NCBI RefSeq assembly: GCF_032302195.1
Contig: NZ_CP135275.1
Coordinates: 3,224,001-3,288,000, forward strand
Length of the DNA stretch: 64,000 bases
Source of the DNA: Paenibacillus sp. MMS20-IR301
GTDB lineage: Bacteria > Bacillota > Bacilli > Paenibacillales > Paenibacillaceae
Reading direction: 5' to 3'
The notes beneath the pieces are model-generated. The model did no database searches. It worked only from the letters and a program-made list of their open reading frames with translations, and was not told where the DNA came from. Made by a program: the position numbers and the translations under genes. How positions within the stretch are numbered: the first letter of the stretch is position 1; every line of letters begins with the position of its first letter. Positions 50,811-59,111 of this stretch are shown one piece after another.

Positions 50811-52535
50811 TTATTGCACGCCCTTCTTCTGCATATCCTCGAGGTGGCGCTGATACATTACTTTCTCGGCCTTTTCGGCACCAACTTTGTTCATCTGGCT
50901 GATGAAGTCGTTGTAGGCATTATCGAAGTCGGCATCGGTTTCAGCCAGGATCAGCTTCGGAATGGTTTTGTTCCAGAGATCCTTCACTTTACCGTTGATT
51001 ACACCTTCAGGAGAGGATCCGTCCGGCTCCAGGTTATCCATACCCAGGGAATAGCTGTCAAAGTTATACTTCTCCAGCAGCTTGGCTCCGGCGAACTGAT
51101 CCGGCTGCTGCTCCTGGAAGTCACGGGCAGAGGCATCATCCCACAGCTTGCCGGCACGCATCAGGAGGGTCGAATCGTCGAACCCGTACTGGGCGTTATA
51201 AGCGTTGTTGTCGTTGAGCTTCAGATCCATAATCTCCTGCTTGAATTTCGGCAGGCCGTCAACCATATCATAGGTTTCGCCTTCAGTTCCATAACGTGCA
51301 TCCAGCTGGCCTTCGTCAGACCAGGCGTATTCGGCAAAGCGGATAATGCGTTCGGGATTCTTGGCATTTTTGGTGATGAAGAAGCCCTGCCAGCCCATCA
51401 GACGGGAAGCGGCATATCTCGGATCCTGGCCGTTCGCCTGGAGTCCGCCGATAATCGTGTATTTATGGTCAGCGCCCAATGTGCTTTCAATCTTCGGATT
51501 GTACTGGGTATACATATTAGACATGTACTGCGAAGCTGCTGCATATTGCGCGCCGTACAGCTTCTCTTCATATTGCTCCTGCTTGTAGATCAGCAGCTGT
51601 GAATCGAATAGCCCGTTGCGGTACAGCTGGTTCATGTAGCGGAAGGAATCGATGAAGCCTTTATTCCGCATCGGGTACTCAACTGTCTGTGTATCATCCT
51701 TGATCCGTTCCTCCAGCAGCTGCGGAGAGAAGGAGCTGATCAGGAAGTTCATCGACAGACTGCCGCCGAAGCCGTTCTTGGCTACATCAAAGTTCTCAAC
51801 ACCCACCGGGCTGACATCCGGGAATTTCTCTTTGGCCAGCTTGAGGGCGTTCATCAGATCATCGGTTGTTTTCAGCTCAGGACTGCCGATCGCCTTATAA
51901 ATATCTTCGCGGAAGAACCACGGGCGGATAGGTGTAATCGGCACACCGCTGGTCAGTCTGTCAGCGGTTTCAAACAGGTTCGGCAAATACCAGAGCTTGC
52001 CGTTGACGGAGTGATATTTGACCATATCCGGGTCGAGCATGGACTTCAGCTCGGGCGCATATTTGTCCATCAGCTCATCCATCGAATAGACCATGCCGTT
52101 GTTAATCAGCTTGCTGACTGCAGGGTTGTTCCAGTCGAGCATGATCGTATCGGGCAGGTCACCGGAAGCAATCATGGTGTTCAGATAGTCGTCATCGTTA
52201 CCGGTTGCGAGCTTGCGGTCGATTTTCACACCGGTTTTGTCTGTGGCCAGCTTCATCGCATATTGATCCTTCCACAGATAAGCTGAAGCCCAGTTTCCGT
52301 AGAAATACTGGCTGAAGGTGAACGGCGACGTATCCTGCTTCCAGGATTCCTTGCCGCCCGTCTCTGTTCCCGCATTGGCCGGTTCTGCTGAAGCCGTAGC
52401 CGCCGGAGTATTAGCAGCCCCATTATTATCAGACGTTCCATTTGCAGTGTTACCGGTATTATTAGAACTGCAGCCTGCCAGCATGGTGAAGACGAGTAAA
52501 GCAGCAGCCATTCCTTTTGCGCCATTCTTTCTCAT
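50811..52535 (-). CDS. ABC transporter solute-binding lipoprotein (LplA-like)
   Basis: A 574-residue lipoprotein. The signal peptide ends with the lipobox MLAGC (Cys about residue 22), followed by an Asn/Ala/Thr-rich linker and a family 1 extracellular binding domain of the large LplA/LipO type (SPFTFSQYFYGNWASAYLWK, SGDLPDTIMLDWNNPAVSKL, AYNDFISQMNKVGAEKAEKV). It captures a sugar or oligosaccharide outside the membrane and delivers it to the two permeases upstream. ATG at 52535 has GGGAGGT upstream; the earlier ATG at 52550 contains that site. The ATPase is not encoded here; such systems usually share MsmX. Confidence 0.88.
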   Translation of the reverse strand: MRKNGAKGMAAALLVFTMLAGCSSNNTGNTANGTSDNNGAANTPAATASAEPANAGTETGGKESWKQDTSPFTFSQYFYGNWASAYLWKDQYAMKLATDKTGVKIDRKLATGNDDDYLNTMIASGDLPDTIMLDWNNPAVSKLINNGMVYSMDELMDKYAPELKSMLDPDMVKYHSVNGKLWYLPNLFETADRLTSGVPITPIRPWFFREDIYKAIGSPELKTTDDLMNALKLAKEKFPDVSPVGVENFDVAKNGFGGSLSMNFLISSFSPQLLEERIKDDTQTVEYPMRNKGFIDSFRYMNQLYRNGLFDSQLLIYKQEQYEEKLYGAQYAAASQYMSNMYTQYNPKIESTLGADHKYTIIGGLQANGQDPRYAASRLMGWQGFFITKNAKNPERIIRFAEYAWSDEGQLDARYGTEGETYDMVDGLPKFKQEIMDLKLNDNNAYNAQYGFDDSTLLMRAGKLWDDASARDFQEQQPDQFAGAKLLEKYNFDSYSLGMDNLEPDGSSPEGVINGKVKDLWNKTIPKLILAETDADFDNAYNDFISQMNKVGAEKAEKVMYQRHLEDMQKKGVQ

Positions 52536-52626
52536 ACATTGACCTCCCATGAATTGAAATTGAATATACTTGCACGGCCAAAGCCGCAGAAGCCGAATGT
52601 TATCCTAGCTGTCCTTGTTACTCTGT

Positions 52627-53505
52627 TTAACCTTTAACTGAACCGATCATGACACCCTGCACGAAATATTTCTGCACGAAGGGATACGTAAATACGATCG
52701 GCAGTGTAGTAATGACCATAGTTGCCAGCTTAAGCGATTGTGCCGAGACAGAACCCAGGCCGAGATTGCTGGCCATCAGACTGACATTGCTGTTCGAGCT
52801 GATGATCTGCATCAGAATCTGCTGCAGGGTGAGCAGGCTGTCGTTACCGAACAGCATCGCATCATACCACGCATTCCAGTGGAAGACCGCATTATAAAGT
52901 GCAATCGTCGCCAGCACGGGCTTGGATACCGGCAGAACCAGCTGCCAGAAAATCCGCAGATCGTTAGCACCGTCTATTTTGGCCGATTCCTCAATTTCCT
53001 TGGGCAGTCCCCTGAAGAAGGTCAGCATGATAATGGCATTAAATACATTGAACAGATTCGGGATAATGTAGACGAGGAAGCTTCCTTTCAGATGCAGGTA
53101 CTTGGCCACAACCAGGTAGTAAGGAATAATCCCTCCGCTGAAGTACATGGTGATGATCGCCATCATGAGGAAAATCCGCCGTCCCATCAGCTCTGTCTTG
53201 GATACACCGTAAGCAAAAGCTGCTGTAAACAGCACTGCTGTCGCCGTTCCGGCAAGGGTTCTGGCAATGGTGATGAAGAAGGCATGCCCCATCCGGTCAT
53301 CCTGGAACACAACTTTATAGTTCTCCATGGAGAATACGCGCGGCCAGAAGACAATTCCCCCGCGGGCAGCATCGGTCGGATCATTAAGGGAAGTAATCAC
53401 AATATTATAGAACGGATACAGCGTAATTATGGCGAGGGCCAGCAGAACCAGAACATTCAGGATGTCAAAGACGCGTTCCGGCCAGCTTTTTGAATAGGTT
53501 AGCAT
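52627..53505 (-). CDS. ABC sugar transporter permease (LplC-like)
   Basis: A 292-residue permease with six membrane segments and the ATPase-docking EAA loop EESAKIDGANDLRIFWQLVL before P-V-S-K-P. It starts MLTYSKSWPERVFDILNVLV and ends with the usual QKYFVQGVMIGSVKG of the LplC/YtcP group. With the 53519 gene it forms the membrane channel. It follows that gene by 13 bases and precedes the binding protein by 91 bases. Confidence 0.9.
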   Translation of the reverse strand: MLTYSKSWPERVFDILNVLVLLALAIITLYPFYNIVITSLNDPTDAARGGIVFWPRVFSMENYKVVFQDDRMGHAFFITIARTLAGTATAVLFTAAFAYGVSKTELMGRRIFLMMAIITMYFSGGIIPYYLVVAKYLHLKGSFLVYIIPNLFNVFNAIIMLTFFRGLPKEIEESAKIDGANDLRIFWQLVLPVSKPVLATIALYNAVFHWNAWYDAMLFGNDSLLTLQQILMQIISSNSNVSLMASNLGLGSVSAQSLKLATMVITTLPIVFTYPFVQKYFVQGVMIGSVKG

Positions 53506-53518
53506 GATGTCCCTCCTC

Positions 53519-54448
53519 CTAGAACAGGCTCTCTTTGGTTATTTTGCGTGAAGAATAGTTAGCGATATACATGAGCACGAAGGCCACGATCGATTGGAAC
53601 AGTCCAATTGCCGTACCATAAGAGAATCTGCCTGTAACCAGGCCGGTCTTGTAGGAATACACCGACAGCACGTTCGCGGCATCCTGGGTCATTGAGTTCT
53701 GCATCAGGTACATCTGGTCAAAGTTCGAGTTAATAAGTCCGCCTACGGACAGAATCAGCAGGATAATAATGGTCGGCTTCAGTGAAGGCAATGTGATATG
53801 CCAGATCCGCCGGAACCGGCCCGCCCCGTCAACAATGGCTGCTTCGTACAGCTGGGGATCAATGCCGGCAATTGCCGCCAGATAGATGATCGAGTTCCAG
53901 CCGATGTTTTTCCAGATCTCCGTAAACACCACCAGCGTCAGGAAAGTATGCGGGCTGCCCATGACCATGGTATCGCTTCCAATAATTCCGGTATGGACCA
54001 GCAGCTTGCTGATTACACCGGTCTCCGGATCAAGCAGGGTGTACATCAGGCCGACGACCAGCACCCAGGAGACGAAATACGGCAGATACGTCAGCGACTG
54101 GACAATCCGCTTGAACCTTTTGAATACCAACTCGTTCAGCAGGATTGACAGGATGATGGGTGCGGGAAAACCGAATACCAGCTTGGCAATGCTGATTTTG
54201 AACGTATTCACCAGTGAATCCGTAAACGTCGGATCATTGAATAATTCCCGGAAATTCGCCAGCCCTGTCCAGGGACTGTGAAGAAATCCCTGAAACGGTG
54301 TGTATTCCTTGAAGGAAATAATGACACCATACATCGGGATATAGTTGAAAATGATCATCCATAACACTGCCGGCAAAGTCAACAGCATGAGATAACGCTG
54401 CTGCCAAAACCGTTTGGATACTCTCCGTTTAACGGGCAAACTGCTCAT
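53519..54448 (-). CDS. ABC sugar transporter permease (LplB-like)
   Basis: A 309-residue permease with six membrane segments, the PMYGVIISFKEYTPFQGFLH segment of the LplB/UgpA group and the EAA loop YEAAIVDGAGRFRRIWHITL before P-S-L-K-P. First gene of the transport operon; a cre-like site lies 127 bases upstream of its start. The start ATG is supported by AAAGGA upstream. Confidence 0.9.
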   Translation of the reverse strand: MSSLPVKRRVSKRFWQQRYLMLLTLPAVLWMIIFNYIPMYGVIISFKEYTPFQGFLHSPWTGLANFRELFNDPTFTDSLVNTFKISIAKLVFGFPAPIILSILLNELVFKRFKRIVQSLTYLPYFVSWVLVVGLMYTLLDPETGVISKLLVHTGIIGSDTMVMGSPHTFLTLVVFTEIWKNIGWNSIIYLAAIAGIDPQLYEAAIVDGAGRFRRIWHITLPSLKPTIIILLILSVGGLINSNFDQMYLMQNSMTQDAANVLSVYSYKTGLVTGRFSYGTAIGLFQSIVAFVLMYIANYSSRKITKESLF

Positions 54449-54574
54449 AAGCTACATCCTTTCTTCTGCTTTCGACTTCGTTCGACTTCTCTTCTTCCTA
54501 TGGGTTAATTATAAAATGCCGCCCTCCGGGGTGATATATTAAAAATGAACGCGGGTATCAGAATCCCACGATCT

Positions 54575-54590
54575 TTGTAAGCGTTATCTT
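54575..54590. promoter_or_regulatory. Candidate CcpA (cre) site of the sugar transporter operon
   Basis: TTGTAAGCGTTATCTT matches WTGNAARCGNWWWCAW at 15 of 16 positions. It lies upstream of the first permease gene; TTGACT is found close by on the minus strand. This predicts repression by preferred sugars. The rest of the gap 54449-54838 has low-complexity G-rich sequence (54650-54745) and a terminator. Confidence 0.6.
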
Positions 54591-54786
54591 AAAGTCAACC
54601 GCATCTCTTCCGAATTAAAGCAAGCTGCCACTTAGCGTATTTACTATTGAGAGGGGATAGCGAGGATAGCTGGAGTAATGGGGTTGCCGGGAACTGCTGG
54701 GGGTTCTGGGGTAGTTGGGGCAGGTAATGAGGCTGCCGGGGGCCTTCAGTGCCGGAAATTCAAAGCTCATTACATAAGCAAAAAAC

Positions 54787-54813
54787 CTCAACCGCATCCA
54801 TCACGATTGAGGC
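54787..54813 (-). terminator. Terminator after the AraC-type response regulator gene
   Basis: CCTCAA (54787-54792) pairs with TTGAGG (54808-54813), and six T follow on the minus strand. It separates the two-component genes from the transporter genes. Confidence 0.7.
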
Positions 54814-54838
54814 TTACATGAATTTAGTCCGAAACCTG

Positions 54839-56521
54839 TCAGCGCTGTACGAATTCCCTGTACTCTCCCGGCGTCATGCCATAGACCTGCTTGTACAGCA
54901 GCCCGAAATATGACGGGTTCGGTATCCCGATAAGCTCTGCGACAACAGCAATGCGCTGCTTGCCCGTGCGCAGCATCTCCTCGGCGCGCTGAAGCCGGAA
55001 CTCCTGGATATATTCGCTTGGCGTCTTCCCTGTCTTCTTCTTGAAGATCATGCCCAGATGGTTCGGGGAGACAAATACCTCGCCGGCCAGATAAGCCAGA
55101 CTCAGCTCCTGGTTCCCGTACTGCTCCTCAATCAGCTGGATGACCCGGTTAATCAGATAGTCATCCTTGCGGCCACGCTTCTCCTCAAGCAGCCGGGCCA
55201 TGTCATCGACCACCGCCGCCGTATAATCCCGCATCTCCGTAAGCGTCCGGCAGGACAGCAGCGCCTCCATATGGCCTGCGGCAAATGCCGTTGTGGCTTG
55301 GGCTGCAGGCATCGCCAGCGCTGAGCAGCTCTCAATAACACCGCCGAGCTGCGAGGCGATGTAAGACCTGCCGGCGCCGGGATGCCCGGCCAGCAGAGCG
55401 AACAGCCCGTCCAGCACCGGTTCAGCCGGGCTGCCGCTGCCCAGATCATGCCGCAGGCGCTTCGCCAGCTCGCGGAACTGGACCGAGAAGGGGTCCGCGT
55501 CCCGGGTGAACTGCTGCCGCGCCAGCTGCTCCTCCTCAGCGGCCAGCACGCCGCTGAGGCCGTTAAACAGCGCATACTGGAAGGCATTCTGCGCTTCCCG
55601 GAACGATTCTCCGGCCGCCGCAGCCGGGGCGGCCGGGCGGCCGGTGCCGATGATCCACGCAGCCGGCCCGGTCTGCACCATCCAACCGTCCCGCTCCTGC
55701 CGGGCATCCTCCCTCTGGCTCCCGTCCAACGGAGCGGGCCCGCCGCCTTCCTGCAGCAGCTCCAGCTCCTGCAGGAGCTGAAAGGCCAGCTGCGGCTGCA
55801 GACCTGCTTCATCAGCGCGCAGCGCAATCAGCAGGATGAAGCAGGCGCCAAGGATGCCCTGCCCCGCCGGATGGACAAGAACCTTCCGGCCGAGCATCCT
55901 GCCCGCGAGCTGCTCCAGCTGCTCCGCCTCAGGCAGCTGCAGTGCAGCCGGCTGTGCGCAGATCCATATGGAGCAGAGCTCTCCCTCCAGATAGCCGCCG
56001 GCCTGAAGCTCACTTATTGTCTGCTGCCTGGCTGCTTCCTCCGCGCGGCTGAGCAGCAGATCCATCAGACGCTGGCGCAGCGCGAGATGGTGGACCGCAT
56101 CTTTTTCCAGCCACAGCCGTTCCTCTTCACTGCGCTTCAGCCGGTTCTCCTCACAGCCCCGGACAACCTTCTCCATGGTGCTAAGCAGCTCTTCCTCACC
56201 GACCGGCTTCAGCACATAGTCCACTGCGCCAAAGCGCAGCGCATCCCGGGCATAACCGAAATCATCATAGCCGGTCAGCACCACAATCCGCACCTCAGGC
56301 AGCTGGTCCAGGACAAGCTTCGCCATCTCGATCCCGTTGCGTCCGGGCATTTGAATGTCGGTAATGATGATATCCGGCCGGAACTCCAGCGCCTTGTCCA
56401 GGCCTTCGATCCCGTCCGCAGCCGTCTCAATGACAGCGATGCCCATGGACGCCCAATCCAGAAAGTCTAACAGTCCTTCCCGCTCCCAGCGTTCATCCTC
56501 GACAATAAGCATTTTATACAT
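54839..56521 (-). CDS. AraC-type response regulator (YesN-like)
   Basis: A 560-residue regulator: receiver domain (1-120) with acidic residues in IVEDERWEREG, phospho-acceptor Asp55 in ITDIQMPGRNG and the K-P-V motif; a long middle region of unknown fold, Leu/Ala/Gln-rich and GC-rich (about 150-450); and a C-terminal AraC helix-turn-helix pair (LSLAYLAGEVFVSPNHLGMI, TPSEYIQEFRLQRAEEMLRT, IGIPNPSYFGLLYKQVYGMT). It should activate the adjacent transporter genes. ATG at 56521 has AAGGGGG eight bases upstream and overlaps the kinase stop by eight bases, so the pair is coupled. Confidence 0.9.
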   Translation of the reverse strand: MYKMLIVEDERWEREGLLDFLDWASMGIAVIETAADGIEGLDKALEFRPDIIITDIQMPGRNGIEMAKLVLDQLPEVRIVVLTGYDDFGYARDALRFGAVDYVLKPVGEEELLSTMEKVVRGCEENRLKRSEEERLWLEKDAVHHLALRQRLMDLLLSRAEEAARQQTISELQAGGYLEGELCSIWICAQPAALQLPEAEQLEQLAGRMLGRKVLVHPAGQGILGACFILLIALRADEAGLQPQLAFQLLQELELLQEGGGPAPLDGSQREDARQERDGWMVQTGPAAWIIGTGRPAAPAAAAGESFREAQNAFQYALFNGLSGVLAAEEEQLARQQFTRDADPFSVQFRELAKRLRHDLGSGSPAEPVLDGLFALLAGHPGAGRSYIASQLGGVIESCSALAMPAAQATTAFAAGHMEALLSCRTLTEMRDYTAAVVDDMARLLEEKRGRKDDYLINRVIQLIEEQYGNQELSLAYLAGEVFVSPNHLGMIFKKKTGKTPSEYIQEFRLQRAEEMLRTGKQRIAVVAELIGIPNPSYFGLLYKQVYGMTPGEYREFVQR

Positions 56522-58316
56522 TGCTGAGCCCCCTTGCTGCAAAAGATAGGGTAATTACCGTCCCGATCCCCTGTCTGCTGTATAGTTCAATCTGCTGGGC
56601 TTCCCCGTAATACGCCTGCAGCCGTCTTCTGATATTGGCAATCGCAAACCCGCTTCCCTTGGAATCGAGCGCCTTGCCGGCGGTCACATCCAAGGCCCTC
56701 TCCCGTGACATGCCCACCCCGTCGTCAATGATGCGGATGACCACCAGACCGTCCTCAAGCGAGGCTTTTATAATGATGGTTCCGTGTGAGCGCTTCGGCT
56801 CGATCCCGTGGATCAGCGCATTTTCAACCAGCGGCTGCAAAATATTTTTGAGCGTGTAACAGTGTCTGACCCGGTCATCCACCTCAAATACCGCATCAAA
56901 CCGGTCCTCGAACCTGAATTTCTGAATCGCCAGATAAGCCCCGACCATATCCAGCTCATTGCCGACCAGCGTCTCCGAGTTCCCCTTGTTCAGCACCAGC
57001 CGGTAGAACTTTGCCATAGAATCCGACAGCTTCACTATATCCGGCGCTTTGGCCCGGCGGGCCACCCAGGAGATTGTCGCCAGCGTATTGTACAGGAAAT
57101 GCGGATTAATCTGCGATTCCAGCGCTTTCAGCTCGGCATCCTTCTCCAGCAGCTCTGATTTGTAGACGGTCTCAACTAAATCATGCATCCGGGTGGTCAT
57201 ATGATTGAAGCTGAGCGCCATCTGCGTGAATTCGTCATTCCACACCACCGGAACCGAGACATCGATCGACCCCTCGCGCACCTGCTTCATCGCCTTCAGG
57301 AGCACCTTCATCCGGGACAGCAGCTTCACCGTCAAATAATACACCAGCAGGCTGAGTATGATCAGCGCGGCGATAATAACAAGGAAGCTTGTCCGGATGG
57401 ACTGGTTCACCTTGTCTACGAAATGGCTGACCGGAAACACGCCCACAAGCCGCAGCTCCGGGCCGGTTAACGGAACCGAAATGACGATCGACCGCACACC
57501 GCCGATGGTTGCCATGAAGTTCTGCTTGCCGCTATCCTCCGGTAACACCCGGGTCAGCTCCGCGAGCCTTTCATCCGCCAGCTGAATCTGGTTATTCGAA
57601 GCCACCCGGCTGCTGCTGTCCAGGACGAGAACGCTTCCAACCTCCTGATTGGCATCCGCCAGCGGCTGGAACAAGACGTTCTGCGTCACTTCAATCTCTA
57701 CCAGGCCATTCACTTCGTCATTGCGTCCGGAGAAAATCTTCCGGTTATAAGAGAACACATCCGCCTTCGCCTTCACATCCGGCCGCACCGTCAGCAGCTT
57801 CTCCAGATGCAGGCCGCGCCAGTTCGTCTGGGTACCCGAATCATTCATAAACTGCACGTATGCCATATCCCCCTTGATCCGGTTCATACTGTAAAAGCCG
57901 TCATACAGCTCGAACAGCTCAGGGATGGTCGGATTGTTCATATAGACATGGATGGAATGGATATAAGTGTTCTGCCGCATGATGTTGTCAACAATCGGAG
58001 CTACATTATAACGGTAATCCTGCAGCTGAAAGCTCTCATTAATAAAGGCGCTGTCCAGCAGCGTCTGAATTCTGGAGTCAAAAGCGATGATCTGGGACAG
58101 GTTCTCAATCATGTCCACCTTCTCGTCAATACTGTTCTTCGTCTGCAGCAGATTCTGCTCCATCACACTCCGTGCCTGTGAAATTGCTGAACTGTAAGCC
58201 TGCACATAAAGTATAACGCCAGTGATGACAGACGAGACCGTTAGAATCAATACATAGACCCCGACAAACTTTGAGGTCACACTCCAGTTATGAAAAATAC
58301 GGGTAATCCGCTTCAT
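56514..58316 (-). CDS. Sensor histidine kinase (YesM-like)
   Basis: A 600-residue membrane kinase: first membrane helix (about 15-38), a large extracytoplasmic sensor domain (about 40-290), second helix (about 295-320), HAMP, the His_kinase motif LESQINPHFLYNTLATISWV with the phosphorylated His, and an ATP-binding domain (IDDGVGMS, KGSGFAIANIRRRL). This is the YesM class that pairs with AraC-type regulators. The ATG at 58316 gives the family start MKRITRIFHNWSVTSKF; AGGAGG is 13 bases upstream, rather far. The frame extends 65 codons more but overlaps the hairpin of cueP. It probably senses the sugar, or the bound lipoprotein, of the nearby transporter. Confidence 0.9.
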   Translation of the reverse strand: MKRITRIFHNWSVTSKFVGVYVLILTVSSVITGVILYVQAYSSAISQARSVMEQNLLQTKNSIDEKVDMIENLSQIIAFDSRIQTLLDSAFINESFQLQDYRYNVAPIVDNIMRQNTYIHSIHVYMNNPTIPELFELYDGFYSMNRIKGDMAYVQFMNDSGTQTNWRGLHLEKLLTVRPDVKAKADVFSYNRKIFSGRNDEVNGLVEIEVTQNVLFQPLADANQEVGSVLVLDSSSRVASNNQIQLADERLAELTRVLPEDSGKQNFMATIGGVRSIVISVPLTGPELRLVGVFPVSHFVDKVNQSIRTSFLVIIAALIILSLLVYYLTVKLLSRMKVLLKAMKQVREGSIDVSVPVVWNDEFTQMALSFNHMTTRMHDLVETVYKSELLEKDAELKALESQINPHFLYNTLATISWVARRAKAPDIVKLSDSMAKFYRLVLNKGNSETLVGNELDMVGAYLAIQKFRFEDRFDAVFEVDDRVRHCYTLKNILQPLVENALIHGIEPKRSHGTIIIKASLEDGLVVIRIIDDGVGMSRERALDVTAGKALDSKGSGFAIANIRRRLQAYYGEAQQIELYSRQGIGTVITLSFAARGLSNV

Positions 58317-58416
58317 GTAATTATTGCAGCCTCCTATCAGCCTCTGCTCCATCCCATCGTAACACCGGCCTGAGGAATAGTAAATTAACATATCGGCACA
58401 GGATGGGCTATCAGAA

Positions 58417-58460
58417 AAGCCGTCTTCCGGCCGCTGAACAACAGCACCGGAAGACGGCTT
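58417..58460 (-). terminator. Terminator after the CueP-like gene
   Basis: A perfect 14-bp stem, AAGCCGTCTTCCGG (58417-58430) with CCGGAAGACGGCTT (58447-58460), followed by TTTTCT on the minus strand, 23 bases past the stop. Confidence 0.85.
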
Positions 58461-58483
58461 GAAGCGGCAGCCTGGGCTTAAAA

Positions 58484-59056
58484 CTAACTCAGCTGCATCG
58501 TGGTCAGGCAAGTGTCATCGCTCTCAAAGGTGGAGATATCCGTCTTGGCCTGCTTCCCGTCACGGGTAATGGTGATCTGGAGCTTCTGATCGCGCGGCAG
58601 CCACAGGTCGATGAATCCGTTCGGCTGCGATTTCACAGCCCCGTTCATTACTTCCTTGCCTTCTGCGTCTTCGATATATACCTCGAATTCTTCATTGGGC
58701 AGCTCCCCCTGGCAGCCGGTCAGGCTATGTGTAGCGCAGGGATGGGTCTTATTCACATACGGGGCAACCGACAGGAAGAATTCATCCTCCGGCAGAGCAT
58801 AAGCCGCTTCCCCCGGCCCGCCGCTGTCGACGATCAGCTGTGTAGAAGTAATGGAAGCCGATTCTGATGTGATGCTGCGCGAGCTGTAGTCCGCTACCAT
58901 TTGCTTGATGTTCAGGCCCGCTGTATTACCGGCAGCCCCGGTCCCGGAGAATGCCGCTTCCGAATCCGCCGGCTTCCGTCCCTCATTTCCCGCATACCAA
59001 AAGATTCCTATTGCCGCAACCACGGCACAGGTTCCAGCCACGAGTTTTTTTCGCAT
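58484..59056 (-). CDS. CueP-family copper-binding protein
   Basis: A 190-residue exported protein. A basic start and hydrophobic helix (LVAGTCAVVAAIGIFWYAGN) act as signal or anchor, with a Cys at residue 10 that is not in a good lipobox. The CueP signature follows: NKTHPCATHSLTGCQGELPN (metal-binding Cys/His cluster) and the C-terminal DDTCLTTMQL. In Salmonella CueP is a periplasmic copper-binding protein that supplies copper to SodCII. AGGAG lies about 15 bases before the ATG, rather far. It is a single-gene unit between a terminator and the antiporter gene. Confidence 0.82.
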   Translation of the reverse strand: MRKKLVAGTCAVVAAIGIFWYAGNEGRKPADSEAAFSGTGAAGNTAGLNIKQMVADYSSRSITSESASITSTQLIVDSGGPGEAAYALPEDEFFLSVAPYVNKTHPCATHSLTGCQGELPNEEFEVYIEDAEGKEVMNGAVKSQPNGFIDLWLPRDQKLQITITRDGKQAKTDISTFESDDTCLTTMQLS

Positions 59057-59111
59057 AGTCTATATGTTCATCTCCTTATCGAAGTGAAGCCTTGTCCAGA
59101 AGGAAGGGCTG

